Assembly: GCA_023386645.1 (NCBI GenBank)
Contig: JAEWJI010000016.1
Coordinates: 1-64,000, forward strand
Origin: Pseudomonadota bacterium
Lineage (GTDB): Bacteria; Pseudomonadota; Alphaproteobacteria; Caulobacterales; Caulobacteraceae
Reading direction: 5' to 3'
Length of the DNA: 64,000 nucleotides
Positions 41,436 to 49,731 of this stretch are shown here, piece after piece (the first letter of the stretch is position 1; the number at the start of each line of letters is the position of its first letter). The position numbers were made by a program, and so were the translations under genes. A model generated the notes under the pieces. It ran no database searches. It saw only the letters and a list, made by a program, of their open reading frames with translations, and was not told the origin of the DNA.

Positions 41436-42784
41436 GCTTCGCCCTTCATGCGCTTGGCCCAGTTTTCCAGCCAGTGGATGTCGTAGTCGCCCGACAGGAT
41501 GTCGGGCTCGGCCAAAAGGCGCTGGAACAGCGGGATGGTGGTGTCGACGCCGCCCACGACCATCTCGTTCAGGCTGCGCTTGAGGCGTGCGACGCATTCT
41601 TCGCGGTCGCGGCCGTGGACGATCAGCTTGCCGATCAGACTGTCGTAGTAAGGCGGGATCGAATAGCCGGCGTAGATGGCGCTATCCAGCCGGACGCCCA
41701 GGCCGCCCGGAGCGTGGAAATCCGTCACTGTGCCCGGCGAAGGGGTGAAGGTCTCCGAGTTCTCGGCGTTAATCCGGCACTCGATGGCATGGCCCTCGAA
41801 GTGGATATCTTCCTGGGTGAAGCTGAGCGGCAGGCCAGCGGCGATGCGGATCTGCTCGCGCACTAGGTCCACGCCGGTGATGGCTTCGGTGACCGGATGC
41901 TCGACCTGCAGCCGGGTGTTCATCTCGATGAAGAAGAACTCGCCATCTTCCCACAGGAACTCGATGGTGCCGACGCCCAGATAGCCGATGGCGGCGATGG
42001 CCTTGTTCACCGTCTCGCCGATCGCGACCCGCTCCTTGGCCGTCAGGGCGGGGGAGGGGGCCTCTTCCAGCACCTTCTGGTGGCGACGCTGCAACGAGCA
42101 GTCGCGCTCGCCCAGGTGGACGACATTGCCGTGGCTGTCGGCGACCACCTGGATTTCGATGTGCCGTGGCTTCTGGAGGTAGCGCTCCATGTAGACGGCG
42201 CCGTTGCCGAAGGCGGCGGTGGCTTCGGACTGCGCGGTCTGCACGGCCTCGACGAGGTTCTCGGCCGTCAGGGCCACCTTCATGCCCCGACCGCCGCCGC
42301 CGGCCGCCGCCTTGACGATCAGCGGGAAGCCGATGGCCTTGGAGGCTTCGATGGCCGCCTCGACGGTTTCCACCTCGCCCTTTGAGCCCGGCACCACGGG
42401 GATGCCCGCATCCCTGGCGGTCTGTTTGGCCGTGATCTTGTCGCCCATGACCCGAATGTGCTCGGGCTTGGGACCGATGAAGGTCATGCCGTGGGCCTCG
42501 ACGATCTCCGCGAAGCGCGCGTTCTCCGACAGGAAGCCGTAGCCGGGGTGGATCGCCTGAGCGCCGGTGATCTCGGCCGCCGCGATGATCGAGGGAATGT
42601 TCAGATAGGACTTGGCAGCCGGCGCGGGGCCGATGCAGACGCTCTCGTCCGCCAGCCGCACCCACATGGCGCCGCGATCGGCTTCCGAGTGCACGGCGAC
42701 GGTGGAGATGCCCATCTCCTTGCACGCTCGATGGATGCGAAGCGCGATCTCGCCTCGGTTGGCGATCAGGACCTTGGTGAACAT
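41432..42784 (-). CDS. accC: Biotin carboxylase subunit of acetyl-CoA carboxylase
   Basis: AccC carboxylates the biotin on AccB using ATP and bicarbonate, the first step towards malonyl-CoA. It starts MFTKVLIANRGEIALRIHRA. The ATP-grasp region includes KAAAGGGGRGMKVA, and the catalytic stretch IEFLWEDGEFFFIEMNTRLQ with VEHPVTE is present. The length of 450 aa is standard. It lies 8 bases downstream of accB and overlaps the proposed aat start. It supplies substrate to the FabD step encoded at 2211. Confidence 0.97.
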   Translation of the reverse strand: MFTKVLIANRGEIALRIHRACKEMGISTVAVHSEADRGAMWVRLADESVCIGPAPAAKSYLNIPSIIAAAEITGAQAIHPGYGFLSENARFAEIVEAHGMTFIGPKPEHIRVMGDKITAKQTARDAGIPVVPGSKGEVETVEAAIEASKAIGFPLIVKAAAGGGGRGMKVALTAENLVEAVQTAQSEATAAFGNGAVYMERYLQKPRHIEIQVVADSHGNVVHLGERDCSLQRRHQKVLEEAPSPALTAKERVAIGETVNKAIAAIGYLGVGTIEFLWEDGEFFFIEMNTRLQVEHPVTEAITGVDLVREQIRIAAGLPLSFTQEDIHFEGHAIECRINAENSETFTPSPGTVTDFHAPGGLGVRLDSAIYAGYSIPPYYDSLIGKLIVHGRDREECVARLKRSLNEMVVGGVDTTIPLFQRLLAEPDILSGDYDIHWLENWAKRMKGEA

Positions 42785-42792
42785 CTCAGGTC

Positions 42793-43308
42793 TCAGGCCT
42801 CGAGTACGACGAGCGGCTCGCCGAACTCGACCGGCTGGGCGTCACCCACCAGAACCTCCTGCACCACGCCGTCGCGCGGGGCCTGGATCGGGTTCATGGT
42901 CTTCATGGCCTCGACGATCAGCAGGGTCTGGCCCTTCTTCACCTTGTCCCCGACGCTGATGAAGGGCGGGGCCTCGGGCGAGGGCTGGAGATAGGCGGTG
43001 CCGACCATCGGCGACTTCACCTGTTCGCCGGACTTGGCCACGATGCTCGCCGGATCGGAGGGCATGGAGGCTGCGGCCGTTGGAACGGCGGCGGGGGCGG
43101 TCGCCGGAGCTTGGGGCGCGGGGGCGGGCGCATAATGGACCGGCGCGGCCTGCGTGATCTCGCGCGCGACCCTGATGCGCAGATCGCCGCGCTCGACCTC
43201 GATCTCGGTCAGATCGGTGTCGTTCAGGATGTCGGCCAGCTGGCGGACCAGTTCCGGATTGATTTCGTCGGCTTCGCCGGCGTTGGGGATCTTTTTGCTG
43301 TCGGCCAT
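42793..43308 (-). CDS. accB: Biotin carboxyl carrier protein
   Basis: AccB carries carboxy-biotin between the two half-reactions of acetyl-CoA carboxylase. The N-terminal part binds AccC, the middle is an Ala/Pro-rich linker (VHYAPAPAPQAPATAPAA), and the C-terminal biotinyl domain has the attachment Lys in VEAMKTMNPIQAP. The length of 171 aa is normal. It lies between aroQ (3-base gap) and accC (8 bases). Confidence 0.97.
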   Translation of the reverse strand: MADSKKIPNAGEADEINPELVRQLADILNDTDLTEIEVERGDLRIRVAREITQAAPVHYAPAPAPQAPATAPAAVPTAAASMPSDPASIVAKSGEQVKSPMVGTAYLQPSPEAPPFISVGDKVKKGQTLLIVEAMKTMNPIQAPRDGVVQEVLVGDAQPVEFGEPLVVLEA

Positions 43309-43311
43309 GTC

Positions 43312-43794
43312 TCAAGCCTCCGATTGTTGAGGCGAACGGTTGGTGGTGGAGCCGCGTTCCGAAACCAGCTTCAGCGCGGCCCGGACGGCGAGGTCGTAGG
43401 AAAGGGGGCCGAAGCCCGAAATGACGCCGTCGGCGGCGTCCGAAACGAAGGATCGGCGGCGGAAGCTCTCGCGCCGCGCCGGGTTAGAAAGGTGACACTC
43501 GACGACCGGGATCGACAGCGTCTTCAGCGCGTCCAGCAGAGCGACGGAGGTGTGACCATAGCCGGCGGGGTTGATGACAAGGGCCGACGCGTCCCGGCTC
43601 GCCTCCTGGACCCAGTCGATCAGTTCCCCCTCGTGGTTCGACTGCCGGAACACGATCCACGCCTCGCCGGCCTCGGCCGTGCAGCGCGCTTCGATGTCGG
43701 CCAGCGTCTCCCGCCCATAGATTTCCGGCTCCCGGGTCCCCAACAGGTTGAGGTTGGGGCCGTTCAGCACATAGATGACGGGAGTTTCGGGCAT
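43312..43794 (-). CDS. aroQ: Type II 3-dehydroquinate dehydratase
   Basis: AroQ dehydrates 3-dehydroquinate in the shikimate pathway. The start at 43794 gives MPETPVIYVLNGPNLNLLG, with the catalytic loop GTREPEIYG and the catalytic Tyr in it. Other marks are FRQSNHEGELIDW, INPAGYGHTSVAL and VECHLSNPARRESFR. The length is 160 aa; the open frame upstream is non-coding. It is the first gene of the aroQ-accB-accC-aat unit, behind a candidate promoter at 43833-43860. Confidence 0.96.
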   Translation of the reverse strand: MPETPVIYVLNGPNLNLLGTREPEIYGRETLADIEARCTAEAGEAWIVFRQSNHEGELIDWVQEASRDASALVINPAGYGHTSVALLDALKTLSIPVVECHLSNPARRESFRRRSFVSDAADGVISGFGPLSYDLAVRAALKLVSERGSTTNRSPQQSEA

Positions 43795-43832
43795 TCGCTC
43801 CAGACGCCGGACGCCGCGTGAGTCGGGGCGTC

Positions 43833-43860
43833 CTTCTAGCGGACACGTGGCGTGGGTCAA
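43833..43860 (-). promoter_or_regulatory. Candidate promoter of aroQ-accB-accC
   Basis: On the minus strand TTGACC (43860-43855) and TAGAAG (43838-43833) are 16 bases apart, about 40 bases upstream of the aroQ ATG. The -10 match is moderate. Confidence 0.45.
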
Positions 43861-43890
43861 ACCGCGCGGGTGAGAGGTTGACCTAACGGC

Positions 43891-44088
43891 ATGCGCATCG
43901 AAGTCAACGGCGAAGCTCGGGAGGTGGCGGCGGGGACCATTTCCGATCTGGTGGTCGAGTTGGGCCTGGATCCTCGCAAGGTCGCAGTCGAGCGAAACCT
44001 GGAGATCGTGCCCCGGTCGCTCCACGGCCAGACCGCGCTCGCTGATGGAGATCGCATCGAGGTGGTCCAGTTTGTCGGCGGCGGCTGA
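43891..44088 (+). CDS. thiS: Sulfur carrier protein ThiS
   Basis: ThiS is a ubiquitin-fold protein whose C-terminal glycine is thiocarboxylated and donates sulfur to the thiazole ring of thiamine. The 65-aa sequence (MRIEVNGEAREVAAGT, DGDRIEVVQFVGGG) ends in the required Gly-Gly. It is followed by thiG after 48 bases. No thi-box riboswitch motif is visible in the 96 bases upstream. Confidence 0.95.
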   Translation: MRIEVNGEAREVAAGTISDLVVELGLDPRKVAVERNLEIVPRSLHGQTALADGDRIEVVQFVGGG

Positions 44089-44136
44089 GCGCGTGACGGG
44101 TTCAAACGGGGCGTCGGAACGCCTAGGTCATGCCGC

Positions 44137-44919
44137 ATGACCGAGCAGAGCGCTGACACCTGGACCGTCGCGGGCCGAACCTTCACTTCCCGCCTGATCG
44201 TGGGCACCGGAAAGTACCGGGATTACGCCCAGAACGCCGCGGCGGCCGAAGCCTCCGGAGCGGAGATCGTCACAGTGGCCGTGCGCCGCGTGAACCTGAC
44301 GGACCCGGGCCAGCCGGTGCTGACCGACTTCCTGGACCCGAAGCGGTACACCTACCTGCCCAATACGGCCGGCTGTTTCACGGCCGAGGACGCGATCCGC
44401 ACCCTGCGGCTGGCGCGCGAGGCCGGCGGCTGGACGCTGGTCAAGCTCGAGGTGCTGAGCGACCCTAAGACGCTGTTTCCAGACATGGAGGAGACGCTCC
44501 GGTCCCTGAAGCTGCTGGTCGCCGAGGGCTTCGAGGTGATGGTCTACTGCACTGACGATCCGGTCTATGCGCGCAAGCTGGAGGACGCGGGCGCCGTCGC
44601 CATCATGCCGCTGGGCGCGCCGATCGGCTCGGGTCTGGGGGTGCAGAACCCGGTCAACATCCGCCTGATCGTCGAGCAGGCCAAGGTGCCGGTGCTGGTC
44701 GATGCCGGCGTCGGCACGGCGTCGGACGCAGCCGTGGCGATGGAGTTGGGCTGCGACGGGGTGCTGATGAACACCGCCATCGCGGAGGCGCGCGACCCGG
44801 TGTTGATGGCCAGCGCGATGAAGCATGCCGTCATCGCGGGCCGCGAGGCCTACCTGGCGGGCCGGATGAAGAAGCGCCTCTACGCAGATCCCAGCTCGCC
44901 TCTGGCTGGTCTGATCTAG
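44137..44919 (+). CDS. thiG: Thiazole synthase
   Basis: ThiG forms the thiazole phosphate of thiamine from deoxyxylulose phosphate, dehydroglycine and ThiS-thiocarboxylate. It is a TIM barrel; the Schiff-base Lys is in TLVKLEVLSD. Other markers are IVTVAVRRVNLTDP, LPNTAGCFTAEDAIRT, MPLGAPIGSGLGVQNP and the phosphate-binding VDAGVGTASDAAVAMELGCD. The length of 260 aa is normal. It lies downstream of thiS. Confidence 0.97.
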   Translation: MTEQSADTWTVAGRTFTSRLIVGTGKYRDYAQNAAAAEASGAEIVTVAVRRVNLTDPGQPVLTDFLDPKRYTYLPNTAGCFTAEDAIRTLRLAREAGGWTLVKLEVLSDPKTLFPDMEETLRSLKLLVAEGFEVMVYCTDDPVYARKLEDAGAVAIMPLGAPIGSGLGVQNPVNIRLIVEQAKVPVLVDAGVGTASDAAVAMELGCDGVLMNTAIAEARDPVLMASAMKHAVIAGREAYLAGRMKKRLYADPSSPLAGLI

Positions 44920-44962
44920 CGCGCGGGCCCATCCCCCGGCCTATGGGACAGCGGGGTGATGA

Positions 44963-47590
44963 TTACTCCGACTTCGCGGCCTTCTTCGCTGGAGCCTTCT
45001 TCGTTGGGGCCTTCTTGGCGGCAGGCTTCTTCGCGGCCCCGGCCTTCGGAGCCGCCTTCTTGGCTGGCGCCTTCTTGCCCTTGGCCGGAGCGGCCGCCGC
45101 GCGGGCGGCCAGGAGCGGCAGGGCCGCTTCCAGGGTCATGTCTTCTGGGGCCGTACCCTTCGGCAAGGTCGCGTTGATCTTGCCCGACTTGACGTAGGGT
45201 CCGAAACGGCCGGCCATGACATGGACAGGCTCACCCGTCTCCGGGTGAGCGCCCAGATCCTTCAGCGGCGCGGCCGCCGCGCCCCGTCCGGCGAACTTGC
45301 CCGCACGCTTCTCGGCCAGCAGGGCCACCGCGCGGTTCAGACCGATATCGAACACCTCGTCGATGTCCGAGACATTCGCATAGGTTCCGGCGTGCAGGAT
45401 GAAGGGGCCGTAGCGGCCGAGACCCGCGCTGATCATCTTACCGTCCTCGGGATGAGCCCCGACCTCGCGCGGCAGAGACAGCAGGCGACTGGCCTGTTCG
45501 AGCGTCAGGCTCGCCGCTGACCACCCCTTCGGCAGGGATGACCGCTTGGGCTTGTCCTCGCCGGGAACCGACGTCTCCACATAGGGCCCGAACCGGCCAA
45601 TCTTTAGCGCCACGGGCTGGCCCGTCGCGGGGTCGACCCCGAGGTCTCGATCCGAACCCGCCTCGGCTTCCGTCGCCTCGCCGCCGAAGCCGCGCGTGTA
45701 GCGGCATTCCGGATAGTTGGAGCAGCCGATGAAGGACGACTTCATCTTGAAGCTCGCCTTAAGATGCAGCCGTCCGGACTTACACAGCGGACATAGACGG
45801 GGGTCCGCCCCGTCGCCCTTGTCCGGGAACAGGAACGGGCCGATGGCCGTGTCCAGTTCGTCGATGACGCCCTGGCGTTCCAGGACTGCGGCGGTCGCCG
45901 GCTTCAGCTGCGACCAGAAGGCGCGCAACAACGCCTTCCAGTCCATGTCGCCGGCCGACACCTCGTCCAGCTGGGTCTCAAGGCCGGCGGTGAAGTCGTA
46001 TTCCACCCACTGGCTGAAGAACTGCTCCAGGAAGGCGGTGACAAGCCGACCGTTGTCCTCGGGAACGAAGCGGTTCTTGTCCATGCGCACATAGCCACGG
46101 TCGCGCAGGGTCGTCAGGATCGAGGCGTAGGTCGAGGGCCGCCCGATGCCGAGCTCTTCCAGTTTCTTGACCAGGGTCGCCTCGGAATAGCGGGGCGGCG
46201 GCTCGGTGAAGTGCTGCTCTGTGCGAACGGCCTCGACCCTGGCGGCCGCGCCCTCCTTCAGAGCGGGCAGGCGGGTCGCGTCGTCCTCATCCTCCTCAGC
46301 GCCCTTCTGGCGTTCGTCCCGGCCCTCCTCATAGACGGCCAGGAAGCCATCGAAGGTCACGACCTGGCCGGTCGCGCGCAGACCGGTCTGGCCATCGGGC
46401 GTCTCGATCTCGACGGTCGTACGGTCCAGACGCGCGGACTCCATCTGGGAGGCCACCATCCGCTTCCAGATAAGCTCGTAGAGCCTCTGCAGGTCGCCTT
46501 CGAGCCGCAGCGAATCAGGATGGCGGGCGATGTTGGTCGGACGGATGGCCTCGTGGGCCTCCTGGGCGTTCTTGGCCTTGGTCTTGTAGTAGCGAGGCTC
46601 GGCCGGAACGAAGGCGGGGCCGAACCGGTCGGCGATGACCTCGCGCGCCTGGGTGATGCCCTCGGGCGACACGAACAGGCCGTCGGTCCGCATGTAGGTG
46701 ATTAGGCCGCCCTGATCGTCCACGCCCTCGTACAGCTTCTGCGCCGCCTGCATGGTCCGCTGGGCGGTGAAGCCGAGCTTGCGCGCGGCTTCCTGTTGCA
46801 AGGTCGAGGTCATGAAGGGCGGAGCCGGCGACCGCTTGATCGGCTTCTTCTCGATCGAGCGGATGGTCAACGCCTGGGCCTGGATCGCCGCGCGGGCCGC
46901 CTGGGCTGTGGCCTCGTCGCGGATGTCCAGTCGCTGGACTCGCTTGCCTCCGTGCTTGACCAGACGAGCGGTGAACGGGGGGCTGTCCGCCGCCACGTCG
47001 GCCTCGACGGACCAGTATTCCTGGGCTTTGAACCGCTCGATCTCGAGTTCGCGATCCACGACGATCCGCAGCGCCACGGACTGTACCCGTCCAGCCGAAC
47101 GCGCACCCGGCAGCTTGCGCCACAGCACAGGCGAAAGGGTGAAACCGACCAGATAGTCCAGGGCGCGGCGGGCTAGATAGGCTTCGACCAGCTCCATATC
47201 GAGCTGACGGGGCGCGGCCATGGCGTCCAGCACCGCCGATTTGGTGATGGCGTTGAAGGTGACGCGTTCGACCGGCGTGTCTTTCAGGGCCCGCTTCTTG
47301 TTCAGGACCTCCAGCACGTGCCAGCTGATGGCCTCGCCCTCACGGTCCGGGTCGGTGGCCAGGATGACGCGGTCCGACGCCTTGGCGGCTTCCGCGATCT
47401 CCGACAGCCGCTTCGTGGCTTTGGGATCGACCTCCCAGCTCATGGCGAAGTCGTCGTCGGGCGCGACCGAGCCGTCCTTGGACGGCAGGTCTCGGATGTG
47501 CCCGTAGGAGGCGAGAACCTTATAGTCCGAGCCCAGGTATTTATTGATGGTCTTGGCCTTGGCGGGGCTCTCGACGATGACGAGGTTCAT
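44963..47590 (-). CDS. topA: DNA topoisomerase I
   Basis: TopA relaxes negative supercoils through a phosphotyrosine intermediate. The start at 47590 gives MNLVIVESPAKAKTI; the Toprim domain has the DPDREGEAISWH acidic motif. The active-site Tyr lies in GGLITYMRTDGLFVSP. Zinc-ribbon repeats follow (LCPLCKSGRLHLKA, then GCSNYPECRYTRGF), with further repeats related to GRFGPYV. The protein ends in a Lys/Ala-rich tail of about 40 residues (KKAPAKKAAPKAG and similar units), histone-H1-like, as in other alphaproteobacteria. The length is 875 aa. The leader carries a 14-bp perfect palindrome. Confidence 0.96.
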   Translation of the reverse strand: MNLVIVESPAKAKTINKYLGSDYKVLASYGHIRDLPSKDGSVAPDDDFAMSWEVDPKATKRLSEIAEAAKASDRVILATDPDREGEAISWHVLEVLNKKRALKDTPVERVTFNAITKSAVLDAMAAPRQLDMELVEAYLARRALDYLVGFTLSPVLWRKLPGARSAGRVQSVALRIVVDRELEIERFKAQEYWSVEADVAADSPPFTARLVKHGGKRVQRLDIRDEATAQAARAAIQAQALTIRSIEKKPIKRSPAPPFMTSTLQQEAARKLGFTAQRTMQAAQKLYEGVDDQGGLITYMRTDGLFVSPEGITQAREVIADRFGPAFVPAEPRYYKTKAKNAQEAHEAIRPTNIARHPDSLRLEGDLQRLYELIWKRMVASQMESARLDRTTVEIETPDGQTGLRATGQVVTFDGFLAVYEEGRDERQKGAEEDEDDATRLPALKEGAAARVEAVRTEQHFTEPPPRYSEATLVKKLEELGIGRPSTYASILTTLRDRGYVRMDKNRFVPEDNGRLVTAFLEQFFSQWVEYDFTAGLETQLDEVSAGDMDWKALLRAFWSQLKPATAAVLERQGVIDELDTAIGPFLFPDKGDGADPRLCPLCKSGRLHLKASFKMKSSFIGCSNYPECRYTRGFGGEATEAEAGSDRDLGVDPATGQPVALKIGRFGPYVETSVPGEDKPKRSSLPKGWSAASLTLEQASRLLSLPREVGAHPEDGKMISAGLGRYGPFILHAGTYANVSDIDEVFDIGLNRAVALLAEKRAGKFAGRGAAAAPLKDLGAHPETGEPVHVMAGRFGPYVKSGKINATLPKGTAPEDMTLEAALPLLAARAAAAPAKGKKAPAKKAAPKAGAAKKPAAKKAPTKKAPAKKAAKSE

Positions 47591-47626
47591 TCGCACGCTG
47601 TCTGGAGTTGGGGGCGCGGAAGGTGA

Positions 47627-47640
47627 GGAGCGGCCGCTCC
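47627..47640. promoter_or_regulatory. Perfect 14-bp palindrome in the topA leader
   Basis: GGAGCGGCCGCTCC is fully self-complementary and lies 37 bases upstream of the topA ATG. On the minus strand a TTGACA (47648-47643) ends two bases before it, and a second TTGACA is at 47685-47680. No good -10 was found for either, so the promoter itself is not fixed. Confidence 0.5.
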
Positions 47641-47758
47641 AATGTCAAATCGCGAGAGAACGGTGTTGCACGTAAAGGTTGTCAAAGGCCCTTAGGTTGT
47701 GAGAAGCGTGCCGAGGGCACGGGGCTTTCCCGTCACCTACATAGAAGCGCAACGGGGC

Positions 47759-47950
47759 ATGGCTGTGACTGGTCCAACCGGAGGGGTGTCGGATGAACTC
47801 TCGGTGTTCGAGTACATCGGATCGATGGCTCGCGAACTCGCTGAAATGGCCCGTATGAACGGCGACCCCGAGCTCGGCGATTTGCTGGACGAAGCCGCCT
47901 CGCGCGTCGGGCCGGGACAGGGCTCGGCGTCCTCCGAACTGCCTGCCTAG
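47759..47950 (+). CDS. Small acidic protein of unknown function
   Basis: The 63-aa product (MAVTGPTGGVSDELSVFEYI and onward) is acidic and helical in its middle (ARELAEMARMNGDPELGDLL), without signal peptide or membrane helix. A short helix rich in Ala/Glu/Met could mediate protein contacts. GTG at 47699 would add 20 residues of less convincing sequence. It sits between topA and dprA on the opposite strand and ends in the CTAG shared with the dprA stop. I recognise no family. Confidence 0.55.
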   Translation: MAVTGPTGGVSDELSVFEYIGSMARELAEMARMNGDPELGDLLDEAASRVGPGQGSASSELPA

Positions 47951-49029
47951 GTCGAGACCAACCCGCCCGGAAGGAGGGACGCGCGGCCCGCCAGACTGAG
48001 CTCCAGGAGAGCGGCGGCCACCTGGTTCACGGGCCGATCGACCGCGCGGGCGAGTTCGTCGCGGGGCGTGGGCGTGGGCGACAGCAGAGCGGCCAGCCGA
48101 TCCAGCAAGGCATCATCGACCTCCTCTTCGACAGCCAGGTCGAACGCGTCGACGGCAGGTTCGCGAAGGGTCCGCATGCCTTCAAACGCCCGCAGCACGT
48201 CCTCGACGCCCTCGCATAACACCGCGCCTTGCCGTAGCAGTTCGTTGGGCCCTCGCGCCCTGGGGTCCAACGGCGAGCCCGGGACGGCGAACACCTCACG
48301 ACCCTGTTCCCCCGCCAGGCGGGCGGTGATCAGCGATCCCGAGCGGATTTCCGCCTCCACCACGATCACGCCCCGCGAAAGCCCCGAGATGATCCGGTTG
48401 CGCCTGGGGAAATCGCGCGCCTGGGCCCTCGCGCCCATCGGGCTTTCCGAAACGACACAGCCGCGCTCCGCGATCTGGGCGTAGAGATCGGCGTTGTCGG
48501 GGGGATAGATGTCGTCGACCCCTCCACCGAGCACCGCGACCGTTCCCGTGTTCAGAGCGCCGCCGTGCGCCGCCGCGTCGATGCCGCGCGCCAGGCCCGA
48601 CACGATCACGAACCCAGCTTCTCCGAGTTGCTGGGCGAGGCCCCGGGCGATCCGCTGTCCGCCGGCGGAGGCGATGCGTGCGCCGACGACGCCGATCGCC
48701 TGGGGCCTCAGAAGCGTTGGGTCGCCCAACGTCCAAAGAAGGGGCGGCGGGGGATCGAGGGCGGCGAGTAGGGTTGGATAGGCGTCCTCGCCGAGCACCA
48801 GCAGTCGTGCTCCGCCTCGCGTTCCGGCATCCAGTTCACGCTCGACCGTGTCGGGGGATGGCGGCGCCAGCGCCTGGCCGCCGGCCCGTCGGGCGAGATC
48901 GGGCAGGGCGTCCAGCGCTCGCCCGGCCGAACCGAACCGGGCGAGGAGCTGCTGGAAACTGACGGGTCCAACCCGATCCGTGCGCGCCAGTCGAAGTCTG
49001 GCGAAACGCTCCGCCTCGTCCAGGCTCAT
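47947..49029 (-). CDS. dprA: DNA-processing protein DprA
   Basis: DprA loads RecA on incoming single-stranded DNA in natural transformation and is widespread also in non-competent bacteria. The Rossmann core shows IGVVGARIASAGGQRIARG, FVIVSGLARGIDAAAHGGAL, TVAVLGGGVDDIYPP and RDFPRRNRIISGLSRG. A SAM-like domain precedes it and a winged-helix DML1-like domain follows (about residues 300-360). The start at 49029 overlaps the plsY stop by ATGA. The length is 360 aa. Confidence 0.95.
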   Translation of the reverse strand: MSLDEAERFARLRLARTDRVGPVSFQQLLARFGSAGRALDALPDLARRAGGQALAPPSPDTVERELDAGTRGGARLLVLGEDAYPTLLAALDPPPPLLWTLGDPTLLRPQAIGVVGARIASAGGQRIARGLAQQLGEAGFVIVSGLARGIDAAAHGGALNTGTVAVLGGGVDDIYPPDNADLYAQIAERGCVVSESPMGARAQARDFPRRNRIISGLSRGVIVVEAEIRSGSLITARLAGEQGREVFAVPGSPLDPRARGPNELLRQGAVLCEGVEDVLRAFEGMRTLREPAVDAFDLAVEEEVDDALLDRLAALLSPTPTPRDELARAVDRPVNQVAAALLELSLAGRASLLPGGLVST

Positions 49030-49670
49030 GCGGCGCGCTTGGCGGCGCCGATGCGCGGCTCCGACCGGTTGGCCAGTCGGCGGATGTTCTCCGTGTGACG
49101 GATCCAGATCAGTACGGCGGAGACGGCTGCCAGGGCCTGGATCGGGCCGGCAGCAGGCAGGCCGAGTGCACCCAGCGGAGCCATGGCGATGATAGGAGCG
49201 GCGGCCGAGGCGGTCAGGGCCGATAGCGAGGAATATCGGGTCAGGAAGGCGGTGAGCAGCCAGATGGCGCCCGCGAGCACGCCCAGCGGCCAGGCGGCCG
49301 CCAGCAGCAGGCCAAAGAAGGTCGCGACGCCCTTGCCGCCCCGGAACTTCAGCCAGATCGGGAAGAGGTGCCCCAGAAAGGCCGCCCCGCCCGCGACCGC
49401 GGCCACCAGGTCGCTGCCGCTCAGGTACCGCGCGACGAGCAGGGTGACCGCCCCCTTTCCCGCATCCAGGAGCAGGGTCGCCAGCGCCAGGTCTTTGCGC
49501 CCGGTGCGCAGGACGTTTGTCGCGCCGATATTGCCCGAGCCGATGGTCCGCAGGTCCCCGGCGCCGGCTGCCCGGGTCAAGATCACGCCGAACGGGACGG
49601 ACCCGAGCAGGTAGCCGCCGAGGGCAGTCAGGCCCAGAGCCATCAGCGCCGTTGCGGCGAGATCCTGCAC
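49026..49670 (-). CDS. plsY: Glycerol-3-phosphate acyltransferase PlsY
   Basis: PlsY transfers the acyl group from acyl-phosphate to glycerol-3-phosphate, making lysophosphatidic acid in the inner membrane. Family motifs are YLLGSVPFGVILTR, RTIGSGNIGATNVLRTG, LDAGKGA, GHLFPIWLKFRGGKGVATF and RHTENIRRL. There are about five to seven membrane helices. The length of 214 aa is normal. It lies 61 bases downstream of the pyrB-linked dihydroorotase homolog and overlaps dprA. Confidence 0.95.
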   Translation of the reverse strand: MQDLAATALMALGLTALGGYLLGSVPFGVILTRAAGAGDLRTIGSGNIGATNVLRTGRKDLALATLLLDAGKGAVTLLVARYLSGSDLVAAVAGGAAFLGHLFPIWLKFRGGKGVATFFGLLLAAAWPLGVLAGAIWLLTAFLTRYSSLSALTASAAAPIIAMAPLGALGLPAAGPIQALAAVSAVLIWIRHTENIRRLANRSEPRIGAAKRAA

Positions 49671-49731
49671 GTGATTCGTCTCCCACGGTTACGAGACGCC
49701 ACGATGGCTCCGGCGAAGCGCGCCGACAAGA

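Noticed and set aside
43795..43890. TPP riboswitch upstream of thiS
   Set aside because: GTGAGAGG and ACCTAAC loosely recall the thi box, but the CTGAGA and ACCTGATC core elements are missing and the region is too short.
47627..47648. MerR-type spacer operator at topA
   Set aside because: A palindrome follows TTGACA, but no acceptable -10 is found at 19 or 20 bases, so I do not call this type.
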